Notes under the pieces: generated by a model | What the model saw: only the letters and a program-made list of their open reading frames with translations | Told to the model about the DNA's origin: nothing | Database searches by the model: none | Source of the DNA: Shimia litoralis | GTDB lineage: Bacteria; Pseudomonadota; Alphaproteobacteria; Rhodobacterales; Rhodobacteraceae | Assembly: GCF_005518135.1 (NCBI RefSeq) | Contig: NZ_SULI01000003.1 | Span: forward strand, 124,001 to 188,000 | Length of the DNA: 64,000 nt | Direction: 5' to 3' | Program-made: the position numbers and the translations under genes | Part shown: positions 1 through 10,240 of the stretch, piece after piece | How positions within the stretch are numbered: the first letter of the stretch is position 1 | Layout: each line of letters begins with the position of its first letter

Positions 1-80
1 CCACCAGCGCCGCCAACGCCGAACACTGCGATACGGGGTTTCAGATCAGCCTGTTCGGGCATCATCAGATTCAGAGTCAT
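1..80 (-). CDS. ftsZ: Cell division protein FtsZ, N-terminal fragment
   Basis: Only the first 26 codons lie in the window; the gene runs off the left edge. The reading starts MTLNLMMPEQ and continues into IAVFGVGGAG, the beginning of the FtsZ nucleotide-binding fold. FtsZ is the tubulin-like GTPase that forms the division ring. It is the last gene of the dcw cluster here, read in the same direction as ftsA and separated from it by about 345 bases, so it probably has its own promoter. Identity is based on the N-terminal motif plus the position after ftsA. Confidence 0.9.
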   Translation of the reverse strand, partial: MTLNLMMPEQADLKPRIAVFGVGGAG

Positions 81-425
81 AAGCTATCCGCCTGTCATTA
101 TGCCCGTATTCACGGGTGTTTTTTTGCCTACTCGCGTCCATTATTAGCCAAAGCCACAGGAATCGTCACCAAAAAAAGCGCATTCCACCCCGAAATATAG
201 ACACATTTTTGCCGTATTCCGCGAGATTTCGCCCAAAAAGACAGATATTGCGGATTTTGACGGCGCGACACATACACAGCCAAAGGCACGGCCACAAGCC
301 ATGTGGTCGCGCTTAGAGAAATATCATGTTCAAAGGCCTCTGCCCGGCCATATGCTTCGCCTTTTCCCGGCGATTGGAAACAATCCTAAAGAAGTTTTCC
401 ACAGGCGTCATCCCCTTTTTCAGGG
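81..425. other. ftsA-ftsZ intergenic region
   Basis: This 345-base stretch has no convincing gene. It is the leader and presumed promoter region of ftsZ (minus strand). A single GANTC site, the CcrM methylation sequence, is at 160-164. A short dyad (CCCGT/ACGGG) near 104-117 is followed by a T-run on the plus strand, but no plus-strand gene precedes it. I could not pick a clear -35/-10 pair. Confidence 0.5.
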
Positions 426-1760
426 TCACCAGTTGTCCCGAAACCACTTGACCGCACGTCGCAACGACCGGACGGGATAGCGTTCAACCGGTAGATCAAA
501 GTCCCACCATTCGTCTTGCGGGTGTGTCGCAAACAAACACATGCCAACAGCGCTGGCAAATCCAGGTCCTGTGGCCGCCTGTGGCAAGCCGTGAACCCGC
601 ATAGGCCGCCCTAGGCGCACCTGCTGGCCCAGAATTTTGCTGGCCAAGCCATCAAGCCCTGGGATCATGCTGCCGCCGCCGGTCAGAACGATTTGCTGAC
701 TCGGAAGGTGTTCAAACCCAGCGGCATCCAAACGGGCGCGCACTTCTTCCAGAATTTCTTCGACACGTGGACGCATGATGCCGATCAGCTCGGCACGACT
801 GACCGCACGGCGATCGTGTTCCCAATCTCCGGTATCGCCATCAAGTTCGATCATGTCACGATCGTCCATCCCCGTGGCATGCACCCCACCATAAAACGTC
901 TTGATCCGCTCTGCTGTCGCAGCAGGCACTTGCAACCCCATTGAGATGTCACCGGTCACGTGATCACCCCCCATACGGACCGTATCCGCATAGATCATGT
1001 GCTTTTTCATAAAGATCGAAATGCCCGTGGATCCGCCACCCAGATCAATACACGCTGCCCCCAGCTCTTGTTCATCTTCCACAAGCGCTGACATCCCTGA
1101 CACATACGACGATGACGCGATCCCTGCGAGTTCCAGATCACACCGCTTGACGCAATGTGCAAGATTTTGGACTGCGGCAGCATCAACCGTCAACATATGC
1201 ATATCAGTTGTGAGTTGCTGCCCCATCTGACCACGCGGATCCCCCAGACCCGACCGATGATCCAAGGCAAAATTCACCGGTTGCGCATGCAACACTTCGC
1301 GGTTTTCACCGTATTCCGGCACATCACAGGCCGCCAGAACCCGCGCCACATCCTGTTCGGTAACCACATGACCTTCAAGGTCGATGGCGCCAGCCAGCCC
1401 ATAGGATCTGGGGTCTGCACCAGAAAAACATGCAATCACGTGATCCACACGGACCTTGGCCATTTTTTGTGCAGCTTGCACGGCGGTCCGGATGGCGCTT
1501 TCAGTTTCTTGCATGGCGTTGATTTCACCAAAACGCACACCGCGCGAGCGCGTTGTCGCAACGCCAATCACCCGAAAGCCGGATTGACCGGCCATACGAC
1601 CAATCCCTTCGACCTCTAGCATCTTGTCACTGCCATCAAAGCGCAGCACCAAACAGGCGATTTTGGAACTACCGACATCCAAAATGGCCACCACGCCACG
1701 CTGCATGGCGACTTTGCGCATATTCCGCATGGCGCGCTGTGTTTCATATAGCTCGATCAT
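426..1760 (-). CDS. ftsA: Cell division protein FtsA
   Basis: Actin-fold ATPase that anchors FtsZ filaments to the inner membrane and recruits later divisome proteins. The 444-residue product carries the phosphate-1 motif DVGSSK near residue 28, the phosphate-2 motif CIDLGGGSTG at about 237-246 and the adenosine motif LTGGGS at about 359-364. The C-terminal segment ends in basic and aromatic residues (VKWFRDNW), as expected for the membrane-binding amphipathic helix. I chose the ATG at 1760 because it overlaps the ftsQ stop as ATGA; a longer upstream frame exists but would lie inside ftsQ. Translational coupling with ftsQ is likely. Confidence 0.95.
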   Translation of the reverse strand: MIELYETQRAMRNMRKVAMQRGVVAILDVGSSKIACLVLRFDGSDKMLEVEGIGRMAGQSGFRVIGVATTRSRGVRFGEINAMQETESAIRTAVQAAQKMAKVRVDHVIACFSGADPRSYGLAGAIDLEGHVVTEQDVARVLAACDVPEYGENREVLHAQPVNFALDHRSGLGDPRGQMGQQLTTDMHMLTVDAAAVQNLAHCVKRCDLELAGIASSSYVSGMSALVEDEQELGAACIDLGGGSTGISIFMKKHMIYADTVRMGGDHVTGDISMGLQVPAATAERIKTFYGGVHATGMDDRDMIELDGDTGDWEHDRRAVSRAELIGIMRPRVEEILEEVRARLDAAGFEHLPSQQIVLTGGGSMIPGLDGLASKILGQQVRLGRPMRVHGLPQAATGPGFASAVGMCLFATHPQDEWWDFDLPVERYPVRSLRRAVKWFRDNW

Positions 1761-2632
1761 TGCTCTGTCTTTCCAACTTGTATCTGCCGGATACGCCACC
1801 ATTCTTGAACCGATCGCTCTGCGATACGGATCGTTGGACGTGCAGCAAGCCGCATGTCCACTATTTCCAAATCCCGTGACAGGATGTCTTGTGCCTGATT
1901 TAGGGCGATCACCCGTTCAAAAGCCTGAACAGCGCCATCTTCGGGCAAACGAATGCGCTGGCCGCGATCCAAAACCACATCCCACCGGCGCTCGCCGACG
2001 CGGACAAAGCCGCGCACGCGCGATGTCAACGGCCCTGCTGCAGCCACCAGAGCCAAGGCCTCCTGAACCCGAAGCTCGGCACCTTCGCCGGCCATCAACG
2101 GCAGATCAGGATGCAGTGCACGTGCCCGTGCACGCGCCACCACAAAACCTTCTTCATCGACCAATTCCAAACCATAGCGTGTCCGCCACAGAATAACCGG
2201 ATCGCGTTCACTGACGGTCACCTGCATAATACCACCGGGCCGAATGCGCACGGTTGCGCTGGCCACGGCGGGCAGCTCCATGATGCGTTGCTGCACCTGA
2301 GCCAAATCAAGATCAAAAGAACTGAGCGGGAAATCAATCGGGACAATTTCACGAATATCTTCTGATATGCCCGTGCTTGCGCCGTCAATGGCCATCACAT
2401 TGACCATAAATTCCGGTCGCGTTTCGATGCTGGTGCGCACCTCGTTGACCTTGATCGTCAATTGCTCGCGGCGCTCTTCATCGGCAAGCCAAAGCCCCGC
2501 CGCGCCAAACACAAGGAAAAACGGAAGAAGCACGCGCAAACTTAGTCGGAAAAACGGCGTCAACATCAAGCGCTGATACCGATAGGACCAACGCGACGGG
2601 GCCGGATCGCATTTCGAGCCTACCTGTTGCAT
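1757..2632 (-). CDS. ftsQ: Cell division protein FtsQ
   Basis: Bitopic inner-membrane divisome protein that links FtsA/FtsZ to the FtsL/FtsI/FtsW synthase. The product (about 291 residues) has a short cytoplasmic N-terminus and one membrane segment ([20 protein letters not shown]). A POTRA-like periplasmic region follows, with the typical [22 protein letters not shown] stretch and VDEEGFV. I chose the ATG at 2632, which overlaps the 3' end of ddl by 13 bases; a longer upstream frame would run deep into ddl. It is coupled to ftsA by an ATGA overlap. Identity rests on position plus the POTRA/FtsQ pattern. Confidence 0.92.
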   Translation of the reverse strand: MQQVGSKCDPAPSRWSYRYQRLMLTPFFRLSLRVLLPFFLVFGAAGLWLADEERREQLTIKVNEVRTSIETRPEFMVNVMAIDGASTGISEDIREIVPIDFPLSSFDLDLAQVQQRIMELPAVASATVRIRPGGIMQVTVSERDPVILWRTRYGLELVDEEGFVVARARARALHPDLPLMAGEGAELRVQEALALVAAAGPLTSRVRGFVRVGERRWDVVLDRGQRIRLPEDGAVQAFERVIALNQAQDILSRDLEIVDMRLAARPTIRIAERSVQEWWRIRQIQVGKTEQ

Positions 2633-3534
2633 GACGCATCCTCGACCATCCATGCACAAAATTCGGCAAACGTCATACCGATCTCTTGAGCTTGCTCGGG
2701 CGACAATGACGTCGGCGTCATGCCGGGTTGGGTATTTGTCTCTAGCAGCACAAGGCCATCGAGCCCGCGCGCTTCGTCCCAACGAAAGTCCGTGCGACTT
2801 ACCCCACGACAGCCCAAAGCGTTATGCGCCACAACGGCGAACTTTAGACAGGCTTGGTAAATCTCAGCGGGGATATCAGCAGGCACAACGTGACGCGATC
2901 CACCCATTTTGTATTTCGCATCATAATCATACCAGCCATCTGTGAGGATATCTGTCACAGCCAGCGCCCGATCACCCATGACCGTGGTCGTAAGCTCGCG
3001 GCCGGGCGCATAGGTTTCCACCATCACCATGTCTGGCATGTCATCCGACAATTGCGGGGGAGAATTCGCGGCCTCGTTGACAAGGTACACCCCAACGGAA
3101 GAGCCTTCGTTATTCGGCTTCACCACATAGGGCGGGTTTAACACGTGGCGCGCCTTCACATCGTCACGCGGCGCGATCACACTTTCCATTACGGGCAAGC
3201 CAGCCGCGCGAAACACATCTTTGGAGCGCTGCTTGTCCATCGCCAAAGCAGATGCCAACACGCCGGAATGCGTATAGGGCAAGCCCATCCATTCAAGAAT
3301 ACCCTGCACACAGCCATCTTCGCCCCAACGCCCATGCAAGGCGTTAAACACAACATCCGGTTGAATCTCTGCGAGGCGCAAAGCCAGATCGGGGCCTGCA
3401 TCGACCTCGACCACTTCATACCCGCCATCCCTCAGTGCAGCCACGCATTCGCGTCCAGACGCCAACGACACCTCGCGCTCAGCTGAGGGGCCGCCCATCA
3501 ATACCGCAACTTTGGGGTTTGCCCTGCTCGACAT
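2620..3534 (-). CDS. ddl: D-alanine--D-alanine ligase
   Basis: ATP-grasp enzyme that joins two D-alanines to make the dipeptide added by MurF. The length of 304 residues is normal for DdlB. Motifs seen are [17 protein letters not shown] at the N-terminus (the serine and glutamate bind the first D-Ala), the ATP-grasp segment [18 protein letters not shown], and the metal/ligand region [19 protein letters not shown]. It sits between murB and ftsQ in the usual alphaproteobacterial order, and its 3' end overlaps the ftsQ start by 13 bases. The start at 3534 is an ATG at the expected distance from the glycine-rich loop. Confidence 0.95.
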   Translation of the reverse strand: MSSRANPKVAVLMGGPSAEREVSLASGRECVAALRDGGYEVVEVDAGPDLALRLAEIQPDVVFNALHGRWGEDGCVQGILEWMGLPYTHSGVLASALAMDKQRSKDVFRAAGLPVMESVIAPRDDVKARHVLNPPYVVKPNNEGSSVGVYLVNEAANSPPQLSDDMPDMVMVETYAPGRELTTTVMGDRALAVTDILTDGWYDYDAKYKMGGSRHVVPADIPAEIYQACLKFAVVAHNALGCRGVSRTDFRWDEARGLDGLVLLETNTQPGMTPTSLSPEQAQEIGMTFAEFCAWMVEDASCNR

Positions 3535-3618
3535 ACCCTTAGTGCCTCAATGTCCCAGACCATTTTGGTCTTGTTATTATTCGATGTCCGACCCGAAATT
3601 ATGCCTGTAGGTCAGAAA

Positions 3619-4545
3619 TTATTCAGGCGCCGGTTCGCCGACGCGCTTGATTTCCCATACTAGCTCTATTCCGCTGTTTTGGAAAACCCTTTTTCTGACT
3701 TCTTCGCCGAGTTTTTCGAGGTCTGATGCCGTCGCGCCACCCGCATTTATCAAAAAATTGGAATGCATCTCGCTCATTTGTGCGCCGCCTACGCGCGCCC
3801 CCCGCATCCCTGCATCATCAATCAGCTTCCATGCCTTAAGGTCATGCACGTCATCAGCCTTGCCCGTGCTCGAAAATCCAGCCGGATTTCGAAAGGTGCT
3901 GCCGGCGGAGCGATCTTTGGTGGGTTGGCTGGCATTCCGCTTGGCCAACTGATCGTCCATCCGCGCGGCCAAGTCGTCTGGCTGCCCACTCGCCCCTTCA
4001 AAGGTGGCCTCAACCAAAACCCACCCCGCAGGAAGCTCCGATTGACGATAACCGAACTTCAGGTCCGCGGCGGTCAAGGTCACGATCTTGCCCTGACGGG
4101 TCACCGCCTTGGCCGAAACAAAGACGTCTGCCACATACGTGCCATAGCACCCCGCATTCATACACACGCCGCCGCCGACCGCACCGGGAATAGTGCGCAA
4201 AAATGTCAGATCGATCCCTGCCTCGGCTGCTTTGCGTGCGACATGCGCATCCAGCGCAGCGGCACCGGCAATCACCCGAGAACCATCGACCTGAATACCA
4301 TTAAACCCACGCCCTAGCCGGATCACAACGGCACGCATCCCGCCATCACGTACAATCAGGTTGCTGCCGACCCCCATTGGAAACACATCAATGTCGTCTG
4401 GCAGAGCATGCAAAAACGCAGCCAGATCGTCGATGTCTGCGGGTTGGAATACCCAATCCGCAGCGCCACCCACACGCAACCACGTCAAATCAGAAAGATT
4501 GCGACCCGCGGTCAATTTTCCGCGCACAGTTGGCATGTCACTCAT
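3619..4545 (-). CDS. murB: UDP-N-acetylmuramate dehydrogenase MurB
   Basis: FAD- and NADPH-dependent enzyme that reduces UDP-GlcNAc-enolpyruvate to UDP-MurNAc in the cytoplasm. The 308-residue protein contains [15 protein letters not shown] and [17 protein letters not shown] (FAD binding), the catalytic-serine segment [10 protein letters not shown] and the C-terminal [14 protein letters not shown]. The absence of long inserts fits the short MurB type. It lies downstream of two DUF2484 membrane-protein genes and upstream of ddl with an 84-base gap. A second ATG three codons in is also possible as the start. Confidence 0.95.
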   Translation of the reverse strand: MSDMPTVRGKLTAGRNLSDLTWLRVGGAADWVFQPADIDDLAAFLHALPDDIDVFPMGVGSNLIVRDGGMRAVVIRLGRGFNGIQVDGSRVIAGAAALDAHVARKAAEAGIDLTFLRTIPGAVGGGVCMNAGCYGTYVADVFVSAKAVTRQGKIVTLTAADLKFGYRQSELPAGWVLVEATFEGASGQPDDLAARMDDQLAKRNASQPTKDRSAGSTFRNPAGFSSTGKADDVHDLKAWKLIDDAGMRGARVGGAQMSEMHSNFLINAGGATASDLEKLGEEVRKRVFQNSGIELVWEIKRVGEPAPE

Positions 4546-4615
4546 GGGATCGCCCCTTTGTCTGCGATTTTGACCTTATTGCCCTTACCTTGTGAAAGAC
4601 ACAAGCGTTACACCA

Positions 4616-4873
4616 TTACCCTTTGGGTTTCGCCAGATGTTTGCGCACCCAACGCCCCAAATAGATCACGGGCCAGCGCATCACCCACATAGCAGCCAGC
4701 AAGAACACCAAGGCAATCCAGACCCCATTTTCCCACCACACATAGGCCAAAATGGGCAGGCCAACGGCGATCATCCCATAGGCAAAGCGCCACAGGTTAT
4801 CTTTGCTGGGAAACATGGCACGCAGATTTGCCAACACCATCCAGATCAATGCCAAGACAAGCGATGTGTTCAT
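4616..4873 (-). CDS. Small membrane protein, DUF2484-type (copy 2)
   Basis: An 85-residue, largely hydrophobic protein with two or three membrane segments and a basic tail (WVRKHLAKPKG). Its ATG at 4873 overlaps the stop of the preceding gene as ATGA, so the two are translationally coupled. Shared features with that neighbour are W-x-V-L-A early, AMFP near residue 20, an invariant GxP in the second hydrophobic block, and MRxPxxYLxR near the end. I recall DUF2484 as a small Rhodobacterales family found beside murB/murC, but cannot verify it here. The function is unknown; the location suggests the cell envelope or the divisome. Confidence 0.75.
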   Translation of the reverse strand: MNTSLVLALIWMVLANLRAMFPSKDNLWRFAYGMIAVGLPILAYVWWENGVWIALVFLLAAMWVMRWPVIYLGRWVRKHLAKPKG

Positions 4874-5124
4874 TTTGGTCTCTCCACGCTTTGCCCCTGA
4901 AACCGACGGTACAAATACCGCAGCGGATGTCGAAACATCGACACAAATCCAAACAAGGCGGCACAGCCTACGAGCACACCATGGTCCCACGCCAGCCACC
5001 CGATCAGAACCGGGGCCGCGAGCAATAGCACCACACCGGGCAGATATTGTCGCTGCATCGGAAACATGGCAACCACACTTGCAAGCAACACCCACACACA
5101 GGCCGCAATCAACGATGCCGTCAT
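4870..5124 (-). CDS. Small membrane protein, DUF2484-type (copy 1)
   Basis: An 84-residue hydrophobic protein starting MTASLIAACVWVLLAS, with AMFP near residue 20, a second hydrophobic block with LLAAPVLIGWLAWDHG, and a basic end SMFRHPLRYLYRRF. It is clearly homologous to the next gene along its whole length. I prefer the ATG at 5124 over a TTG three codons upstream. It lies 78 bases after murC and is coupled to its paralogue by ATGA. No enzymatic motif is visible; the function is unknown. Confidence 0.72.
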   Translation of the reverse strand: MTASLIAACVWVLLASVVAMFPMQRQYLPGVVLLLAAPVLIGWLAWDHGVLVGCAALFGFVSMFRHPLRYLYRRFQGQSVERPK

Positions 5125-5202
5125 AGCCGCCAACCCTGTTGCCCGGCAAAAACCGCCCGATGATCAGGCCAAGACAAGACAGTTTGCAAACGCATCACCG
5201 AC

Positions 5203-6597
5203 CTATGCCAAACGTTTAGGTAGTCCGTTCGCCCAAGCGCTGATTGTACCAGCCCCAAGACAGACGACCATGTCTCCGGGTTTGGTTTCAGCCCTGACAA
5301 GCGCCTCAAGGTCTTCTTCGGTATCCACAGCGACAGCATGGCGATGACCGTGCGCCACAAGTCCTGCTACCAGATCATCGCGGCTGGCCCCTGGGATGGG
5401 ATCTTCGCCCGCGGCAAACACCTGAGCAATCCCCACGACGTCGGCTTCGTTAAAGCAAGCACAAAAATCTTCGAACAAGCTGTGCAGGCGCGTAAATCTA
5501 TGAGGTTGATGCACCGCGATGACGCGCCCGTCGCAAGCTTGGCGTGCGGCCTTGAGCACAGCCGCAATTTCCACCGGATGATGCCCATAGTCGTCAATAA
5601 TCGTCACGCCATCGACTTCGCCCACACGCGTAAAGCGCCGGTTTACACCCCCAAATTTGGCAAGCGCCTCGCGGATTTCGTCACGCTTCATGCCCAGATG
5701 CCGCGCCACGGCCACGGCCGACAACGCGTTAGACACATTGTGGTCGCCAGGCATTGGAAGCGAACATCCTTCGATCACTTTGTCTTCGGACTGCAGGCGA
5801 ATATCAAAATGCGCGACGCCAGCCTTATAGGTCAGGTTCACAGCACGCACGTCTGCTTGTGTATTAAAGCCAAACGTCACGACACGCCGATCCGTGATTT
5901 TCCCAACCAACGTTTGCACATCCGGGTCATCGGTACAGCACACAGCCAAACCATAGAACGGAATGTTAGACACAAAATCCAAAAATCCCTGATGCAGGGC
6001 CTCTTCGGTCCCCCAATGTTCCATGTGTTCTGGGTCAATATTGGTCACGATCGCAATGGTCGCTGGCAAGCGATTGAATGTGCCATCGGATTCATCTGCC
6101 TCGACCACCATCCACTCGCCATCGCCCACGCGGGCATTGGACCCATAGGCATGAATGATACCACCATTGATCACGGTTGGATCAAACTGACCATGATCCA
6201 AGAGCGCGGCCACCATCGTGGTGGTGGTCGTCTTGCCATGTGTCCCCGCAACCGCAACATTGGATTTCAACCGCATCAGTTCGGCCAGCATCTCGGCACG
6301 TCGCACCACGGGCAAACCCCGCCGTCTGGCCTCGTCAAGTTCTGGATTACCCGGTTTGATCGCGCTCGAGATCACAACAACCTCGGCATTTTCAAGGTTA
6401 TCCGCGTGCTGCCCCACAAAGAGCGTTGCGCCGTTTTCAACCAAGCGATCTGTGATTTTGCTCGATTTCAGATCAGACCCCTGAACAGTATAGCCGTGGT
6501 TCAGCAACACTTCGGCAATGCCAGACATGCCAATACCGCCAATACCGACAAAGTGAATTGCCCCGACATCACCGGGAAGCTTGGTTGCTGCGTTCAT
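5203..6597 (-). CDS. murC: UDP-N-acetylmuramate--L-alanine ligase MurC
   Basis: Cytoplasmic ATP-dependent ligase adding L-Ala to UDP-MurNAc, the first step of stem-peptide assembly. The 464-residue product shows the N-terminal Rossmann motif [17 protein letters not shown], the Mur-ligase P-loop [25 protein letters not shown], the [12 protein letters not shown] motif and [12 protein letters not shown]. The start is the ATG at 6597, one base after the murG stop; an upstream in-frame extension would overlap murG. A long open frame on the opposite strand is a shadow of this gene. Confidence 0.96.
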   Translation of the reverse strand: MNAATKLPGDVGAIHFVGIGGIGMSGIAEVLLNHGYTVQGSDLKSSKITDRLVENGATLFVGQHADNLENAEVVVISSAIKPGNPELDEARRRGLPVVRRAEMLAELMRLKSNVAVAGTHGKTTTTTMVAALLDHGQFDPTVINGGIIHAYGSNARVGDGEWMVVEADESDGTFNRLPATIAIVTNIDPEHMEHWGTEEALHQGFLDFVSNIPFYGLAVCCTDDPDVQTLVGKITDRRVVTFGFNTQADVRAVNLTYKAGVAHFDIRLQSEDKVIEGCSLPMPGDHNVSNALSAVAVARHLGMKRDEIREALAKFGGVNRRFTRVGEVDGVTIIDDYGHHPVEIAAVLKAARQACDGRVIAVHQPHRFTRLHSLFEDFCACFNEADVVGIAQVFAAGEDPIPGASRDDLVAGLVAHGHRHAVAVDTEEDLEALVRAETKPGDMVVCLGAGTISAWANGLPKRLA

Positions 6598-6598
6598 A

Positions 6599-7696
6599 TT
6601 ATTCTTCCTTACTTGCAAGCATCTGGACCATGCCAACCAATGCCTCGGTGGCTTCGGGTTTACCCACGGACAAAGCAGCGCGCGCCATCTGGGTTGCGCC
6701 TTGGGCATTGCTGAGAATGAGATGGATTTGTTCTGCCAAAGTCTCGGACGTCAAACGGCTTTCTGGGATCAGCACCGCTGCGCCGGAATCCACCAATCCA
6801 CGTGCGTTTGCAGTCTGGTGATCCCCCGTTGCAGCGGCATATGGGATCAACACAGATGGGCGCCCGATGACGCTGATGTCTGCGACGCTTGAGGCACCGG
6901 ATCGGGAAATGACCAATTGGGCCTCACTCATACGCGCAGGAACATCCTGAAAAAACGGCTGAACATCGGCATAAATCCCGTGTTCATCATAAAACTGTCG
7001 AACCCGGTCCCCGTCTTCGTCACGGGCTTGATGGCTGACGCGAATATTCTGCAAAAGTTCGGCTGGCAAAGAGGCAATCGCCGCTGGAACCACATCGGAC
7101 AAGATGCGCGCCCCTTGCGAGCCGCCGATCACAAGCAACGACATCGGATAATCGCCGGGGCTGATATATCCCGACCCAGCGCGATCCAATACGGCCGCCC
7201 GCACGGGATTGCCGACGTGCACGCCTTCGATGCCTTCGGGCAACTCTGTTGGCCATGTCCCACAGGCCACGGCATCGACATGTTTGCTAAACAGCTTGTT
7301 GACGCGTCCCAAGATGCCATTTTGCTCGTGGATCATCCGTGGCAAACGCAACGCCCATGCGGCAGTCATCGCCGGAATTGTCGGATATCCCCCAAAGCCG
7401 ACCACAACCTCGGGACGGTCCTTGCGCAGCTTAAGGATCGCTGAAACCACACCACCGAGCACACGTACTGGCACCAGCGCTTTGGCAAAAATTCCACCAC
7501 GCGCAAAGGTTGCGCTCGAGATCTGTTCGATTTCCACAGAATGTGGGAACCCGCCTGTATAGCGCGCGCCACGAGCGTCCGTAGACAGCTTTACACGCCA
7601 TCCCTTGCGCAACATGACCTCGGCCAGTGCTTGGGCCGGAAACATATGTCCGCCCGTGCCGCCTGCTGCAATTACCAGCAATGGCTGTCTTTTCAT
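6599..7696 (-). CDS. murG: Undecaprenyldiphospho-muramoylpentapeptide GlcNAc transferase MurG
   Basis: Membrane-associated glycosyltransferase that converts lipid I to lipid II. The 365-residue protein has the two GT-B glycine-rich loops: [17 protein letters not shown] near the N-terminus and [13 protein letters not shown] in the second domain. It also has the C-terminal [35 protein letters not shown] segment that contacts UDP-GlcNAc. Its ATG overlaps the ftsW stop as ATGA, and murC begins one base after its own stop, so ftsW-murG-murC read as one translationally coupled unit. Confidence 0.96.
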   Translation of the reverse strand: MKRQPLLVIAAGGTGGHMFPAQALAEVMLRKGWRVKLSTDARGARYTGGFPHSVEIEQISSATFARGGIFAKALVPVRVLGGVVSAILKLRKDRPEVVVGFGGYPTIPAMTAAWALRLPRMIHEQNGILGRVNKLFSKHVDAVACGTWPTELPEGIEGVHVGNPVRAAVLDRAGSGYISPGDYPMSLLVIGGSQGARILSDVVPAAIASLPAELLQNIRVSHQARDEDGDRVRQFYDEHGIYADVQPFFQDVPARMSEAQLVISRSGASSVADISVIGRPSVLIPYAAATGDHQTANARGLVDSGAAVLIPESRLTSETLAEQIHLILSNAQGATQMARAALSVGKPEATEALVGMVQMLASKEE

Positions 7697-8859
7697 CTAA
7701 CGTGTCCCCGAAGAATATCACCGATCTCGCCTTGCGGCCGGCTGCGGGTAAACGCCAAAAGCATCCCGACTGCAATACCGCCTGCGATCAAAGATGACCC
7801 ACCATAACTTACGAACGGCAAGGTCATGCCTTTGGCTGGCAACAGACGCACCGCAACCCCCATATTGATCATCGCCTGAACCCCGAACATGGCGGCAAGT
7901 CCGGTGCCCGCCAGTCGAATAAACGGATCGCGCTCGCGCATCAGCCGGAAAAAGGACCGCAACACAATCGCCGCGTATAGGGCAATGACAACAAGCACCA
8001 AAATCAGACCGTATTCCTCGGCCGCCACCGCAATAATAAAATCCGTATGCGCATCGGGCAGAGACCATTTCACTTGGCCTTCGCCCACACCAACGCCATA
8101 CAATCCGCCCTCGCGAATGGCGTTTGTCGCATAGCCAAGCTGTGTGGTCGGATCGACAGACCGATCCAGAAACCCGTCGATGCGGCGGGCAAAGTGTTCG
8201 GAATTGGCATAGGCAAAGCGTGCAATCGGATAGATCGACACAATGATCCCCCCAATCAGCATCATCGGTGCGCCAGACACAAAATACATCACAGACCAGC
8301 CGAACAAGATCAGGCTGGCTTGGCCAAAATCTGGCTGCATCGCCAGAATGAGAACAATGGTGATCATCAACATAAACGACCACAGACGCCCCGGCGGGCC
8401 GTTAATTTCTTCATTGGCCGCCATCAACCAGGCCGCCACGACGACAAACCCGGGCTTCAGAAACTCTGAGGGTTGCAAGCTGGCAAACCCAAGGCTGTAC
8501 CAACGCATCGCCCCCTTACCAAAGTCAGTTCCAAAAAACGGCAACCCGATCAAGGCGATGAATGTGACACCAAAGCCAAGCACGGCCAAACGGCGCACCA
8601 GCGTGGGGCTCATCATAGAGGTTAACATCATGGCGATCATGGCAACCCCGCCGAACACCACTTGGCGTTGGACGTAATGGAACGGTTCAAACCCGTTCTT
8701 TGCCGCCAATGGCGGCGACGCGGCCATCCCCAGCAAGATCCCAATACCAAATAACAAAAGGATCGACGTCATCGACCATTTGTCCAGAGTCCGCCACCAT
8801 TTAGGTAGAATCGGTTCGCCATCCTGCACGGGAAGCGCGCCATACACCATTTCTGTCAT
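7693..8859 (-). CDS. ftsW: Septal peptidoglycan glycosyltransferase FtsW
   Basis: SEDS-family polytopic membrane protein (388 residues, about ten hydrophobic segments) that polymerises lipid II at the septum together with FtsI. Typical SEDS signatures are present: [63 protein letters not shown] and [22 protein letters not shown]. The start is ATG ([10 protein letters not shown]). Upstream is a divergent gene rather than murD, so ftsW must be driven by a promoter in 8860-9055 and begins a new transcription unit within the dcw cluster. Confidence 0.96.
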   Translation of the reverse strand: MTEMVYGALPVQDGEPILPKWWRTLDKWSMTSILLLFGIGILLGMAASPPLAAKNGFEPFHYVQRQVVFGGVAMIAMMLTSMMSPTLVRRLAVLGFGVTFIALIGLPFFGTDFGKGAMRWYSLGFASLQPSEFLKPGFVVVAAWLMAANEEINGPPGRLWSFMLMITIVLILAMQPDFGQASLILFGWSVMYFVSGAPMMLIGGIIVSIYPIARFAYANSEHFARRIDGFLDRSVDPTTQLGYATNAIREGGLYGVGVGEGQVKWSLPDAHTDFIIAVAAEEYGLILVLVVIALYAAIVLRSFFRLMRERDPFIRLAGTGLAAMFGVQAMINMGVAVRLLPAKGMTLPFVSYGGSSLIAGGIAVGMLLAFTRSRPQGEIGDILRGHVR

Positions 8860-9055
8860 CGAAAAACCGCCGAATACTGCCTCAAGTCGCCCGGTTATCC
8901 GGGTCTGAGGGTGATTCTAGCACGCAAACCCTATCTTGGGAAGCAAACAGAACATTACACGCGTAATCCTGCCATGACATATGCGGGCCAGGCGAATTCG
9001 CAATCCCTGCGTGCGATGGCTTGACCCGCCAAAGCCATTCAGGCAGGTCAGAGCG
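8860..9055. promoter_or_regulatory. Divergent promoter region, ftsW / flavoprotein gene
   Basis: A 196-base non-coding stretch between two genes read away from each other, so it must hold both promoters. A small dyad ATTAC-N4-GTAAT is at 8954-8967 and might be an operator. I could not choose -35/-10 elements with confidence. Confidence 0.45.
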
Positions 9056-10240
9056 ATGCAATTTGATACAATCATACTTGGTGCCGGAGCCGCCGGACTG
9101 ATGTGCGCTGCCCATTCGGGTGGCCGCACCGTTGTGCTGGATCATGCCAAAGCGGCGGGCGAAAAAATTCGTATCTCAGGTGGCGGCCGCTGTAACTTTA
9201 CCAACATGTATGCGGGCCCTGACAACTTTGTGTCGACGAACCCGCATTTCTGCAAATCCGCTCTGAAACGCTATACGCAATGGGATTTCATTGATTTGAT
9301 TGCGCGATATGGCATCGCCTATCATGAAAAAACGTTGGGCCAGTTGTTTTGCGACAAAAGCGCCAAAGACGTGGTTGCGATGTTGCTGTCAGAAATGGAC
9401 AAGGTAGGCGCACAACTTCGTTTGAATACCCACATCAAGTCGATATCACACACTGGCACTGAGTTTGTGGTCGAAACCGAAGCGCACGGTGCAAACAAAA
9501 CCCTGACAGCAGCCAATCTTGTCTTGGCCACAGGCGGCAAATCTATCCCGAAAATGGGGGCCACAGGTTTGGCCTATGACATCGCACGCCAGTTTGGATT
9601 GCCGGTGATTGACACACGTGCCGGTCTTGTCCCGTTCACATTTTCAGACGGGCAGTTTACGGCGCTGGCCGGCACCGCCCTGCCCGTGCGTGCCACCGCA
9701 AATGGCCAGAGCTTTGACGAGGCCATGCTGTTCACGCATCGCGGCCTGTCTGGTCCGGCAATGTTACAGATCAGTTCTTATTGGCAACAAGGTCAGCCCA
9801 TCGCGATCAATCTGTTTCCGGACAGTGATCCGTTTGACGCCCTGCGCAGCCGTCGCCAGACCGACGGGCGGCGCTATCTATCAACCGTGTTGGGGTATTT
9901 GCTTCCGGCCAAGGTGGCTGACCTGATCGCGACCGATCTTAAGCTGACGGGGAATCTCGCAGATCAAAGTGATATCGCCCTGCGGGCAATTTGTGACCAC
10001 CTGACCAATTGGACATTGCATCCGACAGGCACCGAAGGCTATCGCACCGCCGAGGTCACGCTTGGCGGCATCGACACGGACGCTTTGTCATCAAAGACCA
10101 TGGAGGCCAAATCGGTTCCCGGCCTCTATGCCATCGGCGAAGCCGTGGATGTGACCGGATGGTTAGGGGGCTTTAACTTTCAATGGGCATGGTCGTCCGG
10201 TTGGGCGGCTGGCACCGCGATACGGGCAAAATTACACTGA
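9056..10240 (+). CDS. NAD(P)/FAD-dependent oxidoreductase, HI0933/YhiN-like
   Basis: A 394-residue flavoprotein. It starts with the dinucleotide-binding fingerprint [13 protein letters not shown], then [14 protein letters not shown], which marks the HI0933/YhiN family; [20 protein letters not shown]; and a C-terminal [27 protein letters not shown] that closes the FAD site. The family is widespread but its substrate is not established. I chose the ATG at 9056 because the Rossmann strand follows at once; an upstream frame adds 25 basic residues unlike the family. The gene is oriented against the dcw cluster, head-to-head with ftsW, and overlaps the murD 3' end by 9 bases tail-to-tail. Confidence 0.88.
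   Translation: MQFDTIILGAGAAGLMCAAHSGGRTVVLDHAKAAGEKIRISGGGRCNFTNMYAGPDNFVSTNPHFCKSALKRYTQWDFIDLIARYGIAYHEKTLGQLFCDKSAKDVVAMLLSEMDKVGAQLRLNTHIKSISHTGTEFVVETEAHGANKTLTAANLVLATGGKSIPKMGATGLAYDIARQFGLPVIDTRAGLVPFTFSDGQFTALAGTALPVRATANGQSFDEAMLFTHRGLSGPAMLQISSYWQQGQPIAINLFPDSDPFDALRSRRQTDGRRYLSTVLGYLLPAKVADLIATDLKLTGNLADQSDIALRAICDHLTNWTLHPTGTEGYRTAEVTLGGIDTDALSSKTMEAKSVPGLYAIGEAVDVTGWLGGFNFQWAWSSGWAAGTAIRAKLH

Noticed and set aside
100-124. Small hairpin followed by seven T on the plus strand in the ftsZ leader
   Set aside because: Only a 5-bp stem and no plus-strand gene upstream; on the strand that is transcribed it is not followed by T.
160-164. GANTC (CcrM) site in front of ftsZ
   Set aside because: A single five-base match is expected by chance; no evidence for cell-cycle control from it alone.
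5338-6714. A 458-codon open frame on the plus strand
   Set aside because: Fully antisense to murC; composition (His, Arg, Gln and Pro rich, no motif) is that expected of the reverse of a high-GC coding strand.
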